Positions 27,506 through 36,814 of a DNA stretch of 64,000 bases are shown here, piece by piece. The notes beneath the pieces were generated by a model. It searched no databases, was not told where the DNA came from, and worked only from the letters and a program-made list of their open reading frames with translations. Source of the stretch: Beijerinckiaceae bacterium RH AL1 (GTDB lineage Bacteria; Pseudomonadota; Alphaproteobacteria; Rhizobiales; Beijerinckiaceae). The position numbers and the translations under genes were made by a program. Where the stretch lies: positions 186,001-250,000 of the forward strand of contig LR590083.2 of the NCBI GenBank assembly GCA_901457705.2, written 5' to 3'. Position 1 is the first letter of the stretch. Every line of letters starts with the position of its first letter.

Positions 27506-30201
27506 TGTTCCTTACGTGGCTCTACCAGATCCGCAGCTACCTGCGGGCCTACGGCAGGTACATCAAGTACCGCTGGCTGATCTCGCTCATCTGGGCGGTG
27601 GCGCTCGCCGGCCTGGTCTTCTTCTACGGCGAGACGCTGGCCTTCGGCACATGGCGGCCGTTCGCGAGCCAGCACGTCCGCACCATCGCGGTCATCGTCA
27701 TCTTCCTGATCTGGGCGATCTGGCTGGTCTACCGCCTCGTCCAGGCGAAACGCACCGACCAGAAGCTGATCGAAGGCCTCACTGCCGAAGGCAAGGTCGA
27801 TCCCGCGCGCGCCGCCGCGGAGGATGTCGCGGAACTGCGCGGACGCCTCAAGGACGCGCTGAAGACGCTGCGCAAGACGCTCGGCCGGGGCGCGATCTAC
27901 CAGCTGCCTTGGTACCTGCTGATCGGCGCGCCGGGCGCCGGCAAGACGACGGCGCTCGTCAACTCCGGCCTGCACTTCCCGCTCGCTGAGGAAAACGGGC
28001 CGCGGCCGATCCAGGGCGTGGCCGGCACGCGCCACTGCGACTGGTGGTTCACGAACGAAGGCATCTTGATCGACACGGCCGGCCGCTACACGTCGCAGGA
28101 CGGCGAGCAGGAGACCGACAAGGCCGGCTGGACCGGCTTTCTGAAGCTTCTGCGCAAGCACCGCCGGCGGCAGCCGCTCAACGGCGCCATCGTCGTCATC
28201 GGCCTCGACGACATCATGAACGCCGATCCGACCGAGCGCTTGAAGCAGGGCCGCATCATCCGCCGCCGCCTGCGCGAGCTCGACGAGGAGTTCAAGCTGC
28301 GCGTTCCCGCCTACCTCGTCCTGACCAAGGCCGACCGGCTCGCGGGCTTCCAGGCCTTCTTCGAGAACCTCGACCGCACTTCGCGCGAGCAGGTCTGGGG
28401 CGTGACGCTGCCGCTGCCAGCGAGCGGCATCGAGGGCGGCGATCTCGCCGACCGCTTCGGCCACGCGATCGACGCGCTCGTCGAGAGGCTCAATGCTCTG
28501 CTGCTTGATCGGCTGCAGTCCGAGCCCGACGGCGAGCGCCGCTGCGAGGTCTTCGCCTTTCCGAGCCAGGTCGCGCTGATCGCCGAGCCGCTTCACGAGA
28601 TGCTGGGCGAGATGGCGGCCGCCTCGCGCTTCGACCCGCCGCCGCGCATCCGCGGCATCTATCTCGCCTCGGCGCAGCAGGACGAGGCACCCCTCGATCT
28701 CGTGACCCGCGCCGCCGTCGCGCATTTCGGGGTCGAGCTGCCGCGTCTCGCCGAGGCGACGCGACCCGGCACAAAGAGCTTCTTCCTGGCGCGGCTGCTC
28801 CGCGACGTGATCTTCGGCGAGGCGAGCCTCATCTCCACAGATCCTCGCCGCGATCGCCGCGACCGCATCGTGCGCTGGGCCGGTGCCGCCGTCATCGCGC
28901 TCGTCGCCGTCGTGCTCGCCGGAATCTGGGGTGCCGACTATCTGCGCCAGGAGGGGCAGCTGGCGGCTGTCGAGGCGCGCCTCGCGCTCTACTCGCCGGC
29001 TGCCGCGGCGACGTCGATCAAGAACGTCGAGGACCACGACTTCAGGGCGATCGCGCCGGTGCTCGACCAGGCCGCCGATCTCAACACGCCCTACCGCGGC
29101 GAAGAGCGAGCGAGCCGCCTCGCGCTGCCGCCGCAACGCGACAAGGTCCTCTCGGGGTACGACGATCTCTATCGCCGCGCGCTCAACGACTTCCTGCTGC
29201 CGCGCCTTCTCGTGAAGGTCGAGGCGACGATGCGCGAGAAGCCTGATGCCGGCCCCTACGTGATGGAGAACGTCCGCGTCTATCCGATGCTCGGCGGCCG
29301 CATCCCGATGGACGCCGCCTTCGCGCGCAAGACGCTCGACGCCGACATCGAGCGCGACCTGACCGGCAAGGATGACGCGCCGGTGCGGGCCGCGCTCGAT
29401 CGCCATATCGCGGCGCTCGTCGCCGGCCAGCTGACGCCGATCGCGCTCGACGATCGCCTGATCACCAACGCGCTCGCCAACGAGCACGACCGCGAGCAGT
29501 TCGCGGCCTGGCAGTCGGAGGGCGGCTCGCTCTGCGAGAACGCGCTGACCGACCATTATCCCTTCTCGCGTGTCGCGGCGAAGGACATGACGGCCGAAGA
29601 TTTTGCCGCCTTGTTTGGACCGAATGGCGCCTTTGCCACGTTCTTCAAGAACAAGCTCGAGAGCGAAGTGAACACCGCGACGTCGCCGTGGACCTGGAAG
29701 AAGGGTGTCGACCGTCCGAACGGCTCGACCGACTCCTTGCGCCAGTTCGAGGCGGCGGCGGCGATCCGCACCGCCTTCTTCAACGGGCCGAAGGACACGC
29801 TGCAGATTCCCTTCGAGGTAACGCCGGTTGGGCTCAACGGCGACGCGATGGGCGTGACGCTGGCGAGCGACGGCCAGCAGGTCGCCTATTACCAGGGCGC
29901 GCGCGCAAGCTCGCGCCCGGTCGCGCTGACCTGGCCGGGGCAACTCGGCGTCAATGGCGCCGAGGTGAACTTCCAGACGAGCGGGGGCGGTGGCGCGGAC
30001 AGCGCGACGACGAAGCGCGGCCTGTGGGGCCTGTTCCGCCTGCTCGATGCGGCGAGCCTGCAGACGATCGATGCCTCGACGGTGCGGGCGACGTTCGCCT
30101 CCTCGGTCGGCGCGGCGTCGTTTCAGCTGCATGTCGATACGCCGTTCGATCCGTTCGACCTGAAGGCGCTGCGCGCCTTCCATTGCCCGAAGACGCTCTA
30201 G
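27502..30201 (+). CDS. tssM: T6SS inner-membrane protein TssM (IcmF), short form
   Basis: An 899-aa IcmF-family protein. Two N-terminal membrane helices (LISLIWAVALAGLVFFYG and IAVIVIFLIWAIWLVYRLV) precede a cytoplasmic NTPase-like domain with Walker A GAPGAGKTTALVNSG at about residue 141. A third helix (WAGAAVIALVAVVLAGIWG) leads to the periplasmic part. The C-terminal β-domain LWGLFRLLDAASLQTID is retained. The protein is about 200 residues shorter than the enterobacterial form, and the loss is in the periplasmic helical region. In other systems the C-terminal domain contacts TssJ, which is missing here. Confidence 0.95.
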   Translation: MMFLTWLYQIRSYLRAYGRYIKYRWLISLIWAVALAGLVFFYGETLAFGTWRPFASQHVRTIAVIVIFLIWAIWLVYRLVQAKRTDQKLIEGLTAEGKVDPARAAAEDVAELRGRLKDALKTLRKTLGRGAIYQLPWYLLIGAPGAGKTTALVNSGLHFPLAEENGPRPIQGVAGTRHCDWWFTNEGILIDTAGRYTSQDGEQETDKAGWTGFLKLLRKHRRRQPLNGAIVVIGLDDIMNADPTERLKQGRIIRRRLRELDEEFKLRVPAYLVLTKADRLAGFQAFFENLDRTSREQVWGVTLPLPASGIEGGDLADRFGHAIDALVERLNALLLDRLQSEPDGERRCEVFAFPSQVALIAEPLHEMLGEMAAASRFDPPPRIRGIYLASAQQDEAPLDLVTRAAVAHFGVELPRLAEATRPGTKSFFLARLLRDVIFGEASLISTDPRRDRRDRIVRWAGAAVIALVAVVLAGIWGADYLRQEGQLAAVEARLALYSPAAAATSIKNVEDHDFRAIAPVLDQAADLNTPYRGEERASRLALPPQRDKVLSGYDDLYRRALNDFLLPRLLVKVEATMREKPDAGPYVMENVRVYPMLGGRIPMDAAFARKTLDADIERDLTGKDDAPVRAALDRHIAALVAGQLTPIALDDRLITNALANEHDREQFAAWQSEGGSLCENALTDHYPFSRVAAKDMTAEDFAALFGPNGAFATFFKNKLESEVNTATSPWTWKKGVDRPNGSTDSLRQFEAAAAIRTAFFNGPKDTLQIPFEVTPVGLNGDAMGVTLASDGQQVAYYQGARASSRPVALTWPGQLGVNGAEVNFQTSGGGGADSATTKRGLWGLFRLLDAASLQTIDASTVRATFASSVGAASFQLHVDTPFDPFDLKALRAFHCPKTL

Positions 30202-30221
30202 TGGCGCCGGCGCGGCCCTCG

Positions 30222-31631
30222 ATGTCGCATCGGGCCGAGCCGCGCCCGCCGCGGCAGCCCGGTTTCTTCGGGAAGATCCCGATCCGCGGCGACTTCGTCG
30301 GCCGTCGCATCGAGGGCCACATGCGACAGGTCTTCGACCAGTGGCTGAGCGCCTCGATCACCGCGAGCCGCAAGGCGCTCGGCCAGGAATGGGCGGACTG
30401 CTACTACCACGCGCCGATCTGGCGCTTCGTGCTGACCGCCGGCATCGTCGGACCGGAGCCCGTCGCGGGCATCCTGACGCCGAATGCCGACAACTTCGGC
30501 CGCGAGTTCCCGCTCGTCATCGCCGTCGAGGTGACGGGCTGCTCGCAGCCGCTGAAGCTGATCCGCACCGCCGAGGCGTGGTTTGCGGCGGCCGAGCGCG
30601 CCGGCCTGTCGAGCCACGGCGACGGCGCCGATCTCGATGCCTTCGACGGTCGCGTGCTGGCGCTGGGCCAGCCCGTCTTCGAGAGCGACCGCGCCGCCGT
30701 CGCGCAGCGCTTCGCCTATGGCGACGAGATCGAGGAGGCGCGCGGCTATGCCGGCCTCATGGAATCGACGCTGGGCCCCCGCCAAGACGGCATGAGCGTG
30801 TTCTGGACGCGAGGCGGCGGCGGCGTTGCGCCCTCGATGCTGCACCATCGCGGCCTGCCGCCGCCCGAGCGTTTCGCCGCGTTCCTCGACGGGCGCTGGG
30901 AGGAGTGGGGCTGGAGCGAAGAGATCGTCGCGCCGCCGCCCGAGCGCCCTGTCCCGCTGTCGAGCGGCGGCACGCTGGTCTCGGCTTCGCGCACCCACCG
31001 CGGCACGCGGCGCTCCAACAACCAGGACGCCACACTGGAACGTCCCGACCTCGGCCTGTGGGCGGTCGCCGACGGGGCTGGCGGTCACGACGCCGGCGGC
31101 TATGCCAGCGCCGTCGTCATATCGAAGCTCGCAGCCTTCGAGGCGCCGATGAGCTTCGGCAGCGCGCTGACGGAGATCGAGGAGCTGCTCGAAGAGGCCA
31201 ACGACGCCTTGCGGGCCAAAGGGCGCCAGCTTGGGCCGGAGCGTATCTGCGCCGCCGTCGTCGTCGCGATGGTCGTGCACAAGGGCCAGTTCGCGATCGT
31301 CTGGGCGGGCGACAGCCGCGCCTATGTGTTTCGCGAGGGACGTCTGCAGCGCCTGACGCGCGACCATGTCTCGGACGGCGGCCAGTACGTCACGCGCGCC
31401 GTCGGCGCTGAGGACATGATGCTCGTCGACGTGGTGCGCGGCGAGCTCGCCGACGGCGACCGCTTCGTCCTGTGCAGCGACGGCATCGTTAAGACGATCG
31501 GCGATCGCATGCTGGAGGCGGCGGTGCGCCGCGGCAGCGCCGCCGAGGTGGCGACCGAGCTTATCGACGACGCGCTGATTGCCGGCGCGACGGACAACAT
31601 CACCGCGCTCGTCGTCGACGTCGGGCGCTGA
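30222..31631 (+). CDS. tagF: TagF-PppA fusion: T6SS-associated protein with PP2C phosphatase domain
   Basis: A 469-aa fusion. The N-terminal TagF part shows GFFGKIPIRGDFVGRRI and ILTPNADNFGREFPLVIAVE. From about residue 250 a PP2C phosphatase follows with the metal-binding motifs SNNQDATLE, WAVADGAGGHDAGG, WAGDSRAYVF, LCSDGIVKTIGD and GATDNITALVV. Fusions of this kind are known in Agrobacterium, where TagF-PppA represses the T6SS post-translationally and counteracts PpkA. The ATG at 30222 was chosen; a GTG at 30201 overlapping the tssM stop (TAGTG) would add seven residues. Confidence 0.93.
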   Translation: MSHRAEPRPPRQPGFFGKIPIRGDFVGRRIEGHMRQVFDQWLSASITASRKALGQEWADCYYHAPIWRFVLTAGIVGPEPVAGILTPNADNFGREFPLVIAVEVTGCSQPLKLIRTAEAWFAAAERAGLSSHGDGADLDAFDGRVLALGQPVFESDRAAVAQRFAYGDEIEEARGYAGLMESTLGPRQDGMSVFWTRGGGGVAPSMLHHRGLPPPERFAAFLDGRWEEWGWSEEIVAPPPERPVPLSSGGTLVSASRTHRGTRRSNNQDATLERPDLGLWAVADGAGGHDAGGYASAVVISKLAAFEAPMSFGSALTEIEELLEEANDALRAKGRQLGPERICAAVVVAMVVHKGQFAIVWAGDSRAYVFREGRLQRLTRDHVSDGGQYVTRAVGAEDMMLVDVVRGELADGDRFVLCSDGIVKTIGDRMLEAAVRRGSAAEVATELIDDALIAGATDNITALVVDVGR

Positions 31632-31645
31632 GGTCACAAATCCCC

Positions 31646-32779
31646 ATGACCATCGAAGGCATGCAAGAGCTTCCGACTGCGCCACCGCCGCCCGGCGCGG
31701 AGGCGACCGGGATCAACGATCTCGGCCGCATACAGGCGCGGTTCGACGCGCTCGTCTCGACCTTGATGACCGACGCGCTCGGTGCGCCGCGGCCGGAGGC
31801 GGAGGTGCGCGCCTGCACCGACGGCGTGCGCGCCGCGCTCGACTGCCTCGCCAGCGGCGAGGAGGTCGTGCCGAACGCGCCTGGCGAAGGCTCGCTCGCG
31901 CAGGGGACGATCCTCGCCAACGCCTTCGTCGTGCGCATGCTGATCGGCATCGGCGGCATGGCCGAGGTCTACCAGGTCCGCCACCGCGACCTGCGCTCGG
32001 ACTACGCGATCAAGATCCTGAAACCCGAGCGGGCGCGCGATCCGCTCATCGTCGACCTGTTCGCGGCCGAGGCGCGGGCGCTGATGGCGCTGCGCAACGA
32101 CGGCATCGTGCGCGCCTATGCGCTGCTGCGGCACGGTGACGGCCGCCCGTTCCTGGTGCTCGACCTCGCGCGCGGGCCGACGCTGGCCGAGACGCTGCTG
32201 AGCCGCGCCCTGACCGCCGAGGAGCTGCGCGCCGTCGGCTTCCGGCTTGCGACGAGCCTCGCGGCGCTGCATCTGGCCGGACTCGTGCATGGGGATCTCT
32301 CGGCCGAGAACGTCGTGCTCGTCGGCGGGCTCGAGGGGGCGGTGCTGCTCGATCTCGGTCTCGCCCACTCACGCGAGTCCGGCTCGATCTCGTTTGCCGG
32401 CAAATGGTCGATCGCCGCGCCTGAGCTTCTCGACGGCGCCAAGCATGCGCCGCCGAGCGACATGTATGCGCTCGGCCTCATCCTCGCCGCCGCCGCGACA
32501 GGGCGCCGGCTCGACATGGGCCACGATCTCGAGAGCGCCCGTGCCCGTCGCCGCAGCGTGCCGCCGCTCGACGACATGCCGCGTTCTCTGGCAGCGCTCG
32601 TAACGCGCCTGCTCGATCCCAACCCCGCGCGGCGTCCGACGGCGGCGGAGGTCGCGCAGCGCTTCGGGGCGCGCGATCCCGACTGGGTCGAGACCTTCCG
32701 CGACGCGCTCGCCGACATGCGCGCGGCGAAGGCGATGCGGCGCTGGCGTCAGATGGTGCCGGGGTCGAAGAGGGCCTGA
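31646..32779 (+). CDS. ppkA: T6SS serine/threonine protein kinase PpkA-like
   Basis: A 377-aa soluble kinase. The Gly-rich loop appears as LIGIGGMAEVYQVRHRD, the ATP-binding Lys as YAIKILKPERA, the catalytic loop as LVHGDLSAENVVLV (HGD for HRD), and DLG replaces DFG. There is no transmembrane segment or VWA domain, unlike the Pseudomonas PpkA. It probably phosphorylates TssL or Fha to activate the T6SS, opposed by the phosphatase encoded just upstream. Its 3' end overlaps the converging tssG by 31 bp. Confidence 0.9.
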   Translation: MTIEGMQELPTAPPPPGAEATGINDLGRIQARFDALVSTLMTDALGAPRPEAEVRACTDGVRAALDCLASGEEVVPNAPGEGSLAQGTILANAFVVRMLIGIGGMAEVYQVRHRDLRSDYAIKILKPERARDPLIVDLFAAEARALMALRNDGIVRAYALLRHGDGRPFLVLDLARGPTLAETLLSRALTAEELRAVGFRLATSLAALHLAGLVHGDLSAENVVLVGGLEGAVLLDLGLAHSRESGSISFAGKWSIAAPELLDGAKHAPPSDMYALGLILAAAATGRRLDMGHDLESARARRRSVPPLDDMPRSLAALVTRLLDPNPARRPTAAEVAQRFGARDPDWVETFRDALADMRAAKAMRRWRQMVPGSKRA

Positions 32780-33729
32780 TCGGCGTCCTTCAGTGCCGGC
32801 AGCTGGCGCAGCCAGCCGTTCCAGCCGAGCCGCGGCGGCGAATCGCCGAGGTGGCACTCGGGCACCTCCTCCTTCTTCAGGATCAGCTGCACCTCGAAGT
32901 CGAGCCCGCAATCCATGTAGAAGCGCGTGATCTCGACGAGCCGGGTCATCACGGGGCCGCCGGGCTCGAAGCTCTGGAACGCCGCGTAGTCGACGGGGCC
33001 GATGATGACCCGAAAGGTGCTGGTGACGTCGCGGGTGCGGGCGCCGGCCACGACGTCGACGCCGAGCGTGCAAAAGCCGCCGCTGGCGCCGAGCCGGGTC
33101 TGCTCGTGCGGCGCGATGTCGAGCCAGCGCATCTGCATCGGCGCGATCTTCACCGGAAAGCCGAGCAGGTCGGCGAGGATCACTTCGAGCCCGGCCGCCG
33201 AGCGGACCTCGCCGACGAGGAGCCCGGTGTACGGCAGGAGGCGCGAATCGGCCGTCAGCATGCGGTCGCGCAGGGACGGCAGGCCGAGGCCGACGAGGGC
33301 GTAGAGCGCGGCGGTGATCTGCGCCTTGCCCGAGGTGCCGTGCCGCGCCACCAGAGGCGGGAGCCGGTACTTCTCGAAGGCCCTCACGAAGAGCGAGACG
33401 AGGCGCGTGACGAACACGTCGAAGAAGGCGCGCATCGCCGGGCTGCCGCGCTTCTTCTCGCGCAGCGCCGTCTCGGTGTAGAGCGGCGGCAGCGGGGTCA
33501 GAGGGCCGACAAGGCCGACGAAGGCGGTCTCGATCCCACCGGGCGCCGGCCGCAGCGGCGTCGCGACATAGCGGTTGGTCACCGCCCCGCCGATCGGGAG
33601 CGAGGCGCCTGGGGTGCCGCCGTCGAGCAAGCGCAACGCCTCGAACGGGTCGAACTGGTCGATCTCGTGCGCGAGGCGCCCGGCCAGCGTGCCGCGCGCC
33701 TCGGGGGGCAGGCTCTGCGGCGCGTTCAC
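32749..33729 (-). CDS. tssG: T6SS baseplate protein TssG
   Basis: A 326-aa TssG, part of the TssE-F-G wedge of the baseplate. It has FDPFEALRLLDGG near the N-terminus and GLVGPLTPLPPLYTETALRE, the family's best-conserved block. The C-terminal part contains LGWNGWLRQLPALKDAD. The start overlaps the end of tssF by 4 bp (ATGA). Last gene of the minus arm, overlapping the end of ppkA by 31 bp on the opposite strand. Confidence 0.93.
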   Translation of the reverse strand: MNAPQSLPPEARGTLAGRLAHEIDQFDPFEALRLLDGGTPGASLPIGGAVTNRYVATPLRPAPGGIETAFVGLVGPLTPLPPLYTETALREKKRGSPAMRAFFDVFVTRLVSLFVRAFEKYRLPPLVARHGTSGKAQITAALYALVGLGLPSLRDRMLTADSRLLPYTGLLVGEVRSAAGLEVILADLLGFPVKIAPMQMRWLDIAPHEQTRLGASGGFCTLGVDVVAGARTRDVTSTFRVIIGPVDYAAFQSFEPGGPVMTRLVEITRFYMDCGLDFEVQLILKKEEVPECHLGDSPPRLGWNGWLRQLPALKDADQALFDPGTI

Positions 33730-35528
33730 GCAAGCACCTTTTCGCCGGAGCGCGGCGCCCAGGTCTTCACCGGCCGCGACACGCCGCGCAGCCGCAGCGT
33801 CAAGCGGGTGAAGCTGTTCATGTTCACGTAGAGCCCGAGAAAGCGGTCGAGCACCTCGCCGAACAGGAACGCGACGCCGGGTTCGAGCGAGCGCGTGTCC
33901 ATCTCGATCTCGACATCGAGCCCGCGCGCCAAGCCGCCGGCGACGCGTGCCGTCGAGCGCCGGCTCTGCACCCCGACGATCGCGTCGATGAGCGAGCGCG
34001 TCTCGGGTGCGTCGCGGTAGTCGTAGAGGCGCATCATCTCGCGGAAGGCGTCGGGGCCGCCCTTGCCGTCGACGAGCGAGAGGTGGCCGAGCTTCAGGTG
34101 CGACAGCAGGCGCCAGAACAGGCCCTCGTCGCTGGCGAGGCGCAGGGTGGGCGTGAAGGGCGTGACGGCGAGGAAGCGGGCGGCGTCGCCCGCGCTCCGC
34201 GGCGTCTTGAGCACGGGCTGGCCGCCGCCGTAGGGCAGGCGCGTCGCGAGATCGCGGTTCAGGCAGGTCGCCTCGACCGTGAGGACAGAGTCGGTGGGCG
34301 AGTCGGCGCGCGTCGTCGCGTCAACGAGAGCGATCCGCGCGTCGGTGCCGAGATCGCCGTCAATGAGCCGGCGGCGGCGCAGCTGCCAGTGGAGGGCAAG
34401 CCCGTCATCCTGCCCGATCGGCTGGCCGAATAGCGGCGTCGCGACGCGGCCGGCGCCGGTGCGGTCGGCGACGCTGACGTGGTCGACCGAGTAGACTTCG
34501 CGCGTCGCATGGCGGCGGGCGTCCGGCACGATCGCGTATTCGCTGAGCGCGCGCGACAGCATGATAGGCTCGGCGCGCTGCTCGAAGAGATTGACGATCG
34601 GCGCGCACTTCAGCGCGAACATCTCCGCATTGACCGCGCGCTCGAGATCGGTCGCTTGCCGGCGGAAGTAGAAAAAGACCTCGAGCTTATGGCCGGCCTG
34701 GCGGAGGCTTTTCGCGCCGAGGCGCGACAGCTCGACGAACAGGAATTTTTGGGGGTAGGCGAAAAATTCGGTGAGCAAGCGGAAGGCGGGATGACCGCGC
34801 GGGGCGCGCGGCAAGGCCGCCTCGGCGTCGTCGAGGCCGATCGGCCGCAGCGCCTCCGGGCCGACGAAGACCGCCTGCTGGTCTTCCGGGTGGTCGGCAA
34901 ACGCGATCCCGATGCAGTCGTTGAGCAGCAGCTCGAACAGGGCCACCGCCTGACGCCACGGAGCGCGAAGGTAGAAGCTCAAGCGATCCACGCCGAGCGT
35001 GGTGAAGCTCGTCTTCGGGTCGGTGCACTGGAGCACGAGCCGCAGGCTCGACAGCGCCTCGAGATGCGGCGCCGCGGGCGCCGTCAGCGGCTGGCCGGAG
35101 AGCGCCGCCTGGGCGACGCGGATCGGCCAGAGGTCGATCTTCTGCGTCGTGCGGAAGCGGCAGGCATCGCCCTCGATCGGCTCGCTCTCGACGACAGTGC
35201 CGCGCGGCAGCGTCATCAGGCCGGTGAGATCGACGCTCGGCACCGCGGCGGCGATGCACAGGCTGGGGATCGGCGCGAGGTAATGCGGATAGAGGAACTC
35301 GAGCAACGTCTCGGTCAGCTCGGGGAAATCGTCGTCGAGCTTGAGGCGCAGCCGCGCCGCGATGAAGGCGAAGCTCTCGATGAGCCGCGCGACATGCGGG
35401 TCGTCGACCGAGTCGCGCGACAGCCGGAGGCGCCCGGCGGCCTTCGGGTGGCGCTCGGCGAAGCGCGTGCCGAGCGTGCGAAGCGCGTCGAGCTCCTCGT
35501 TGAAGAAATTGAACAGCGGCTCGGCCAA
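33726..35528 (-). CDS. tssF: T6SS baseplate protein TssF
   Basis: A 600-aa baseplate wedge protein. The N-terminus is diagnostic: FFNEELDALRTLGTRFAERH, then HVARLIESFAFIAARLRLKL and FPELTETLLEFLYPHYLAPI. Length is typical. It lies 6 bp after tssE and is coupled to tssG by a 4-bp overlap. Confidence 0.95.
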   Translation of the reverse strand: MAEPLFNFFNEELDALRTLGTRFAERHPKAAGRLRLSRDSVDDPHVARLIESFAFIAARLRLKLDDDFPELTETLLEFLYPHYLAPIPSLCIAAAVPSVDLTGLMTLPRGTVVESEPIEGDACRFRTTQKIDLWPIRVAQAALSGQPLTAPAAPHLEALSSLRLVLQCTDPKTSFTTLGVDRLSFYLRAPWRQAVALFELLLNDCIGIAFADHPEDQQAVFVGPEALRPIGLDDAEAALPRAPRGHPAFRLLTEFFAYPQKFLFVELSRLGAKSLRQAGHKLEVFFYFRRQATDLERAVNAEMFALKCAPIVNLFEQRAEPIMLSRALSEYAIVPDARRHATREVYSVDHVSVADRTGAGRVATPLFGQPIGQDDGLALHWQLRRRRLIDGDLGTDARIALVDATTRADSPTDSVLTVEATCLNRDLATRLPYGGGQPVLKTPRSAGDAARFLAVTPFTPTLRLASDEGLFWRLLSHLKLGHLSLVDGKGGPDAFREMMRLYDYRDAPETRSLIDAIVGVQSRRSTARVAGGLARGLDVEIEMDTRSLEPGVAFLFGEVLDRFLGLYVNMNSFTRLTLRLRGVSRPVKTWAPRSGEKVLA

Positions 35529-35534
35529 GGCGGC

Positions 35535-35996
35535 TTACTCGATCTCGAACAGGCGGGACGTCGGGTCGAGCGCAGTCTCGAAGACGACCGGCTCGGGCCC
35601 ATGGTCGAGGCGCGCCACGGCCTCGATACGGATCGACTGGCGGCGCTCGTGACGGTCGCGCGACTTCAGGAGCGTCACCTTGACCGACGTGAAGCGCGGC
35701 TCGAAGGCGCGGATCGCCTGCTCGACTGAATCCGCGAGCTGCTGGCGCTGGCCGATCGTGGCGAGCGGCGCGCCGACGAAGTCCTCGACGCCGTAGCCCG
35801 GCAGCGCGGTGGGCAGGAGCGTGTAGTCCTTCGGCGGCGTGCGGCACAGCCGGCGCGTATTGAGCAGCGCCTCGAGATCGCGACAGAAGCCGGCGCGGAT
35901 CGCCATCATCTCCTGCGTGCGCGTCATCGGCGGGTCGCGCGAAAGATCGGGCGCGTCGTCGACAAGCCTATCGAGCAGCGAGGTCTGCAGGCGCAT
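35535..35996 (-). CDS. tssE: T6SS baseplate protein TssE (gp25-like)
   Basis: A 153-aa gp25-like subunit that, with TssF and TssG, forms the wedge from which the sheath starts. It contains TSLLDRLVDDAP near the start, FCRDLEALLNTRRLC and LPGYGVEDFVG, followed by AIRAFEPRFTSVKVTLL. The ATG at 35996-35994 overlaps the TGA of tagJ by one base (TGATG), which fixes this start instead of an upstream extension. Confidence 0.92.
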   Translation of the reverse strand: MRLQTSLLDRLVDDAPDLSRDPPMTRTQEMMAIRAGFCRDLEALLNTRRLCRTPPKDYTLLPTALPGYGVEDFVGAPLATIGQRQQLADSVEQAIRAFEPRFTSVKVTLLKSRDRHERRQSIRIEAVARLDHGPEPVVFETALDPTSRLFEIE

Positions 35997-36802
35997 CAGT
36001 GCGCGACCGCCAGGTGCTGAACCGCGATATGCTCGATGTCGAGCAGGCCGCGGCTTTCCTCGCCGGCGAGCACGACCTTCTGCCCGCGCCCGCGCACGGT
36101 GCCGCCGGGCCCATCGATCCACGCGGTATTCTGAGCGAGGCGCTGGACCTCGGTCGCCTCGGGGTCGTGGTACTGCGCGACGACGTAGAAGGTCGCCTGG
36201 CGCCCGTCCTTCAGCCGCGTCTCGGCCTGCCGCCACAGGAGATCGCGCGGCCGGCGCACCGGCGTGAAGCTCATCTCGTCGATCTCGTGCGGCGCGATCC
36301 ACAGGTAGCGGCCGTCGAGCGCGAGAGCCTCGAAGCCGTGCTGCGAGAAATCGCAGACGTCGCGGAACGGCGCCGCCGCGCCGCCGTCGATCGCGACGTC
36401 GGGCAGCGGCACGTCCTCGAGCGTCTCGAGGAGGGACGCGGCGTGATCCGGCTCATTGTCTCGCACGAACAGCGCGAGGCGCATCACGTCCCGCTGGTGC
36501 TGCGTCGGCTCGCCGATGAAGCTTGGCACGGCGCTCTCCTCGTACCAGGCGCGGCGCGCTTCCGAGGCGCGGATCAGCCAGCGCATCTGCGTGATCGCCA
36601 TCATGTCGGCCGGCGCCTGATCGGCGGCGAGCTTCAGCTGGGTGTCGGCGCGCTCGTTGGCGCCCTGCAGGACTAGAAGCTCGGCGAGCAGGATGCGCTG
36701 GGCGGTCGCCATGGGCTTGACCTTCACCTCTGCCGCCACCGCGCTGACCGCGTCGGCGAGCCTGCCTTCGTCGAGAAGGGTCGAGACCTGGTCGGCGTCC
36801 AT
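35996..36802 (-). CDS. tagJ: T6SS accessory protein TagJ (ImpE/SciE)
   Basis: A 268-aa protein with N-terminal tetratricopeptide-like helices (LADAVSAVAAEVKVKP, LAELLVLQGANERADTQLK) and a C-terminal domain typical of ImpE. In other systems TagJ binds TssB and adapts ClpV recycling. It is located between tssC2 and tssE, with a 12-bp gap before and a TGATG junction after, as in alphaproteobacterial imp loci. Confidence 0.9.
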   Translation of the reverse strand: MDADQVSTLLDEGRLADAVSAVAAEVKVKPMATAQRILLAELLVLQGANERADTQLKLAADQAPADMMAITQMRWLIRASEARRAWYEESAVPSFIGEPTQHQRDVMRLALFVRDNEPDHAASLLETLEDVPLPDVAIDGGAAAPFRDVCDFSQHGFEALALDGRYLWIAPHEIDEMSFTPVRRPRDLLWRQAETRLKDGRQATFYVVAQYHDPEATEVQRLAQNTAWIDGPGGTVRGRGQKVVLAGEESRGLLDIEHIAVQHLAVAH

Positions 36803-36814
36803 GCGTGAACCCCC

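Noticed and set aside
24614-30183. Long minus-strand frames of 869 and 925 aa opposite tssK-tssL-tssM
   Set aside because: They mirror genuine T6SS genes codon by codon and have shadow-type composition with no motif.
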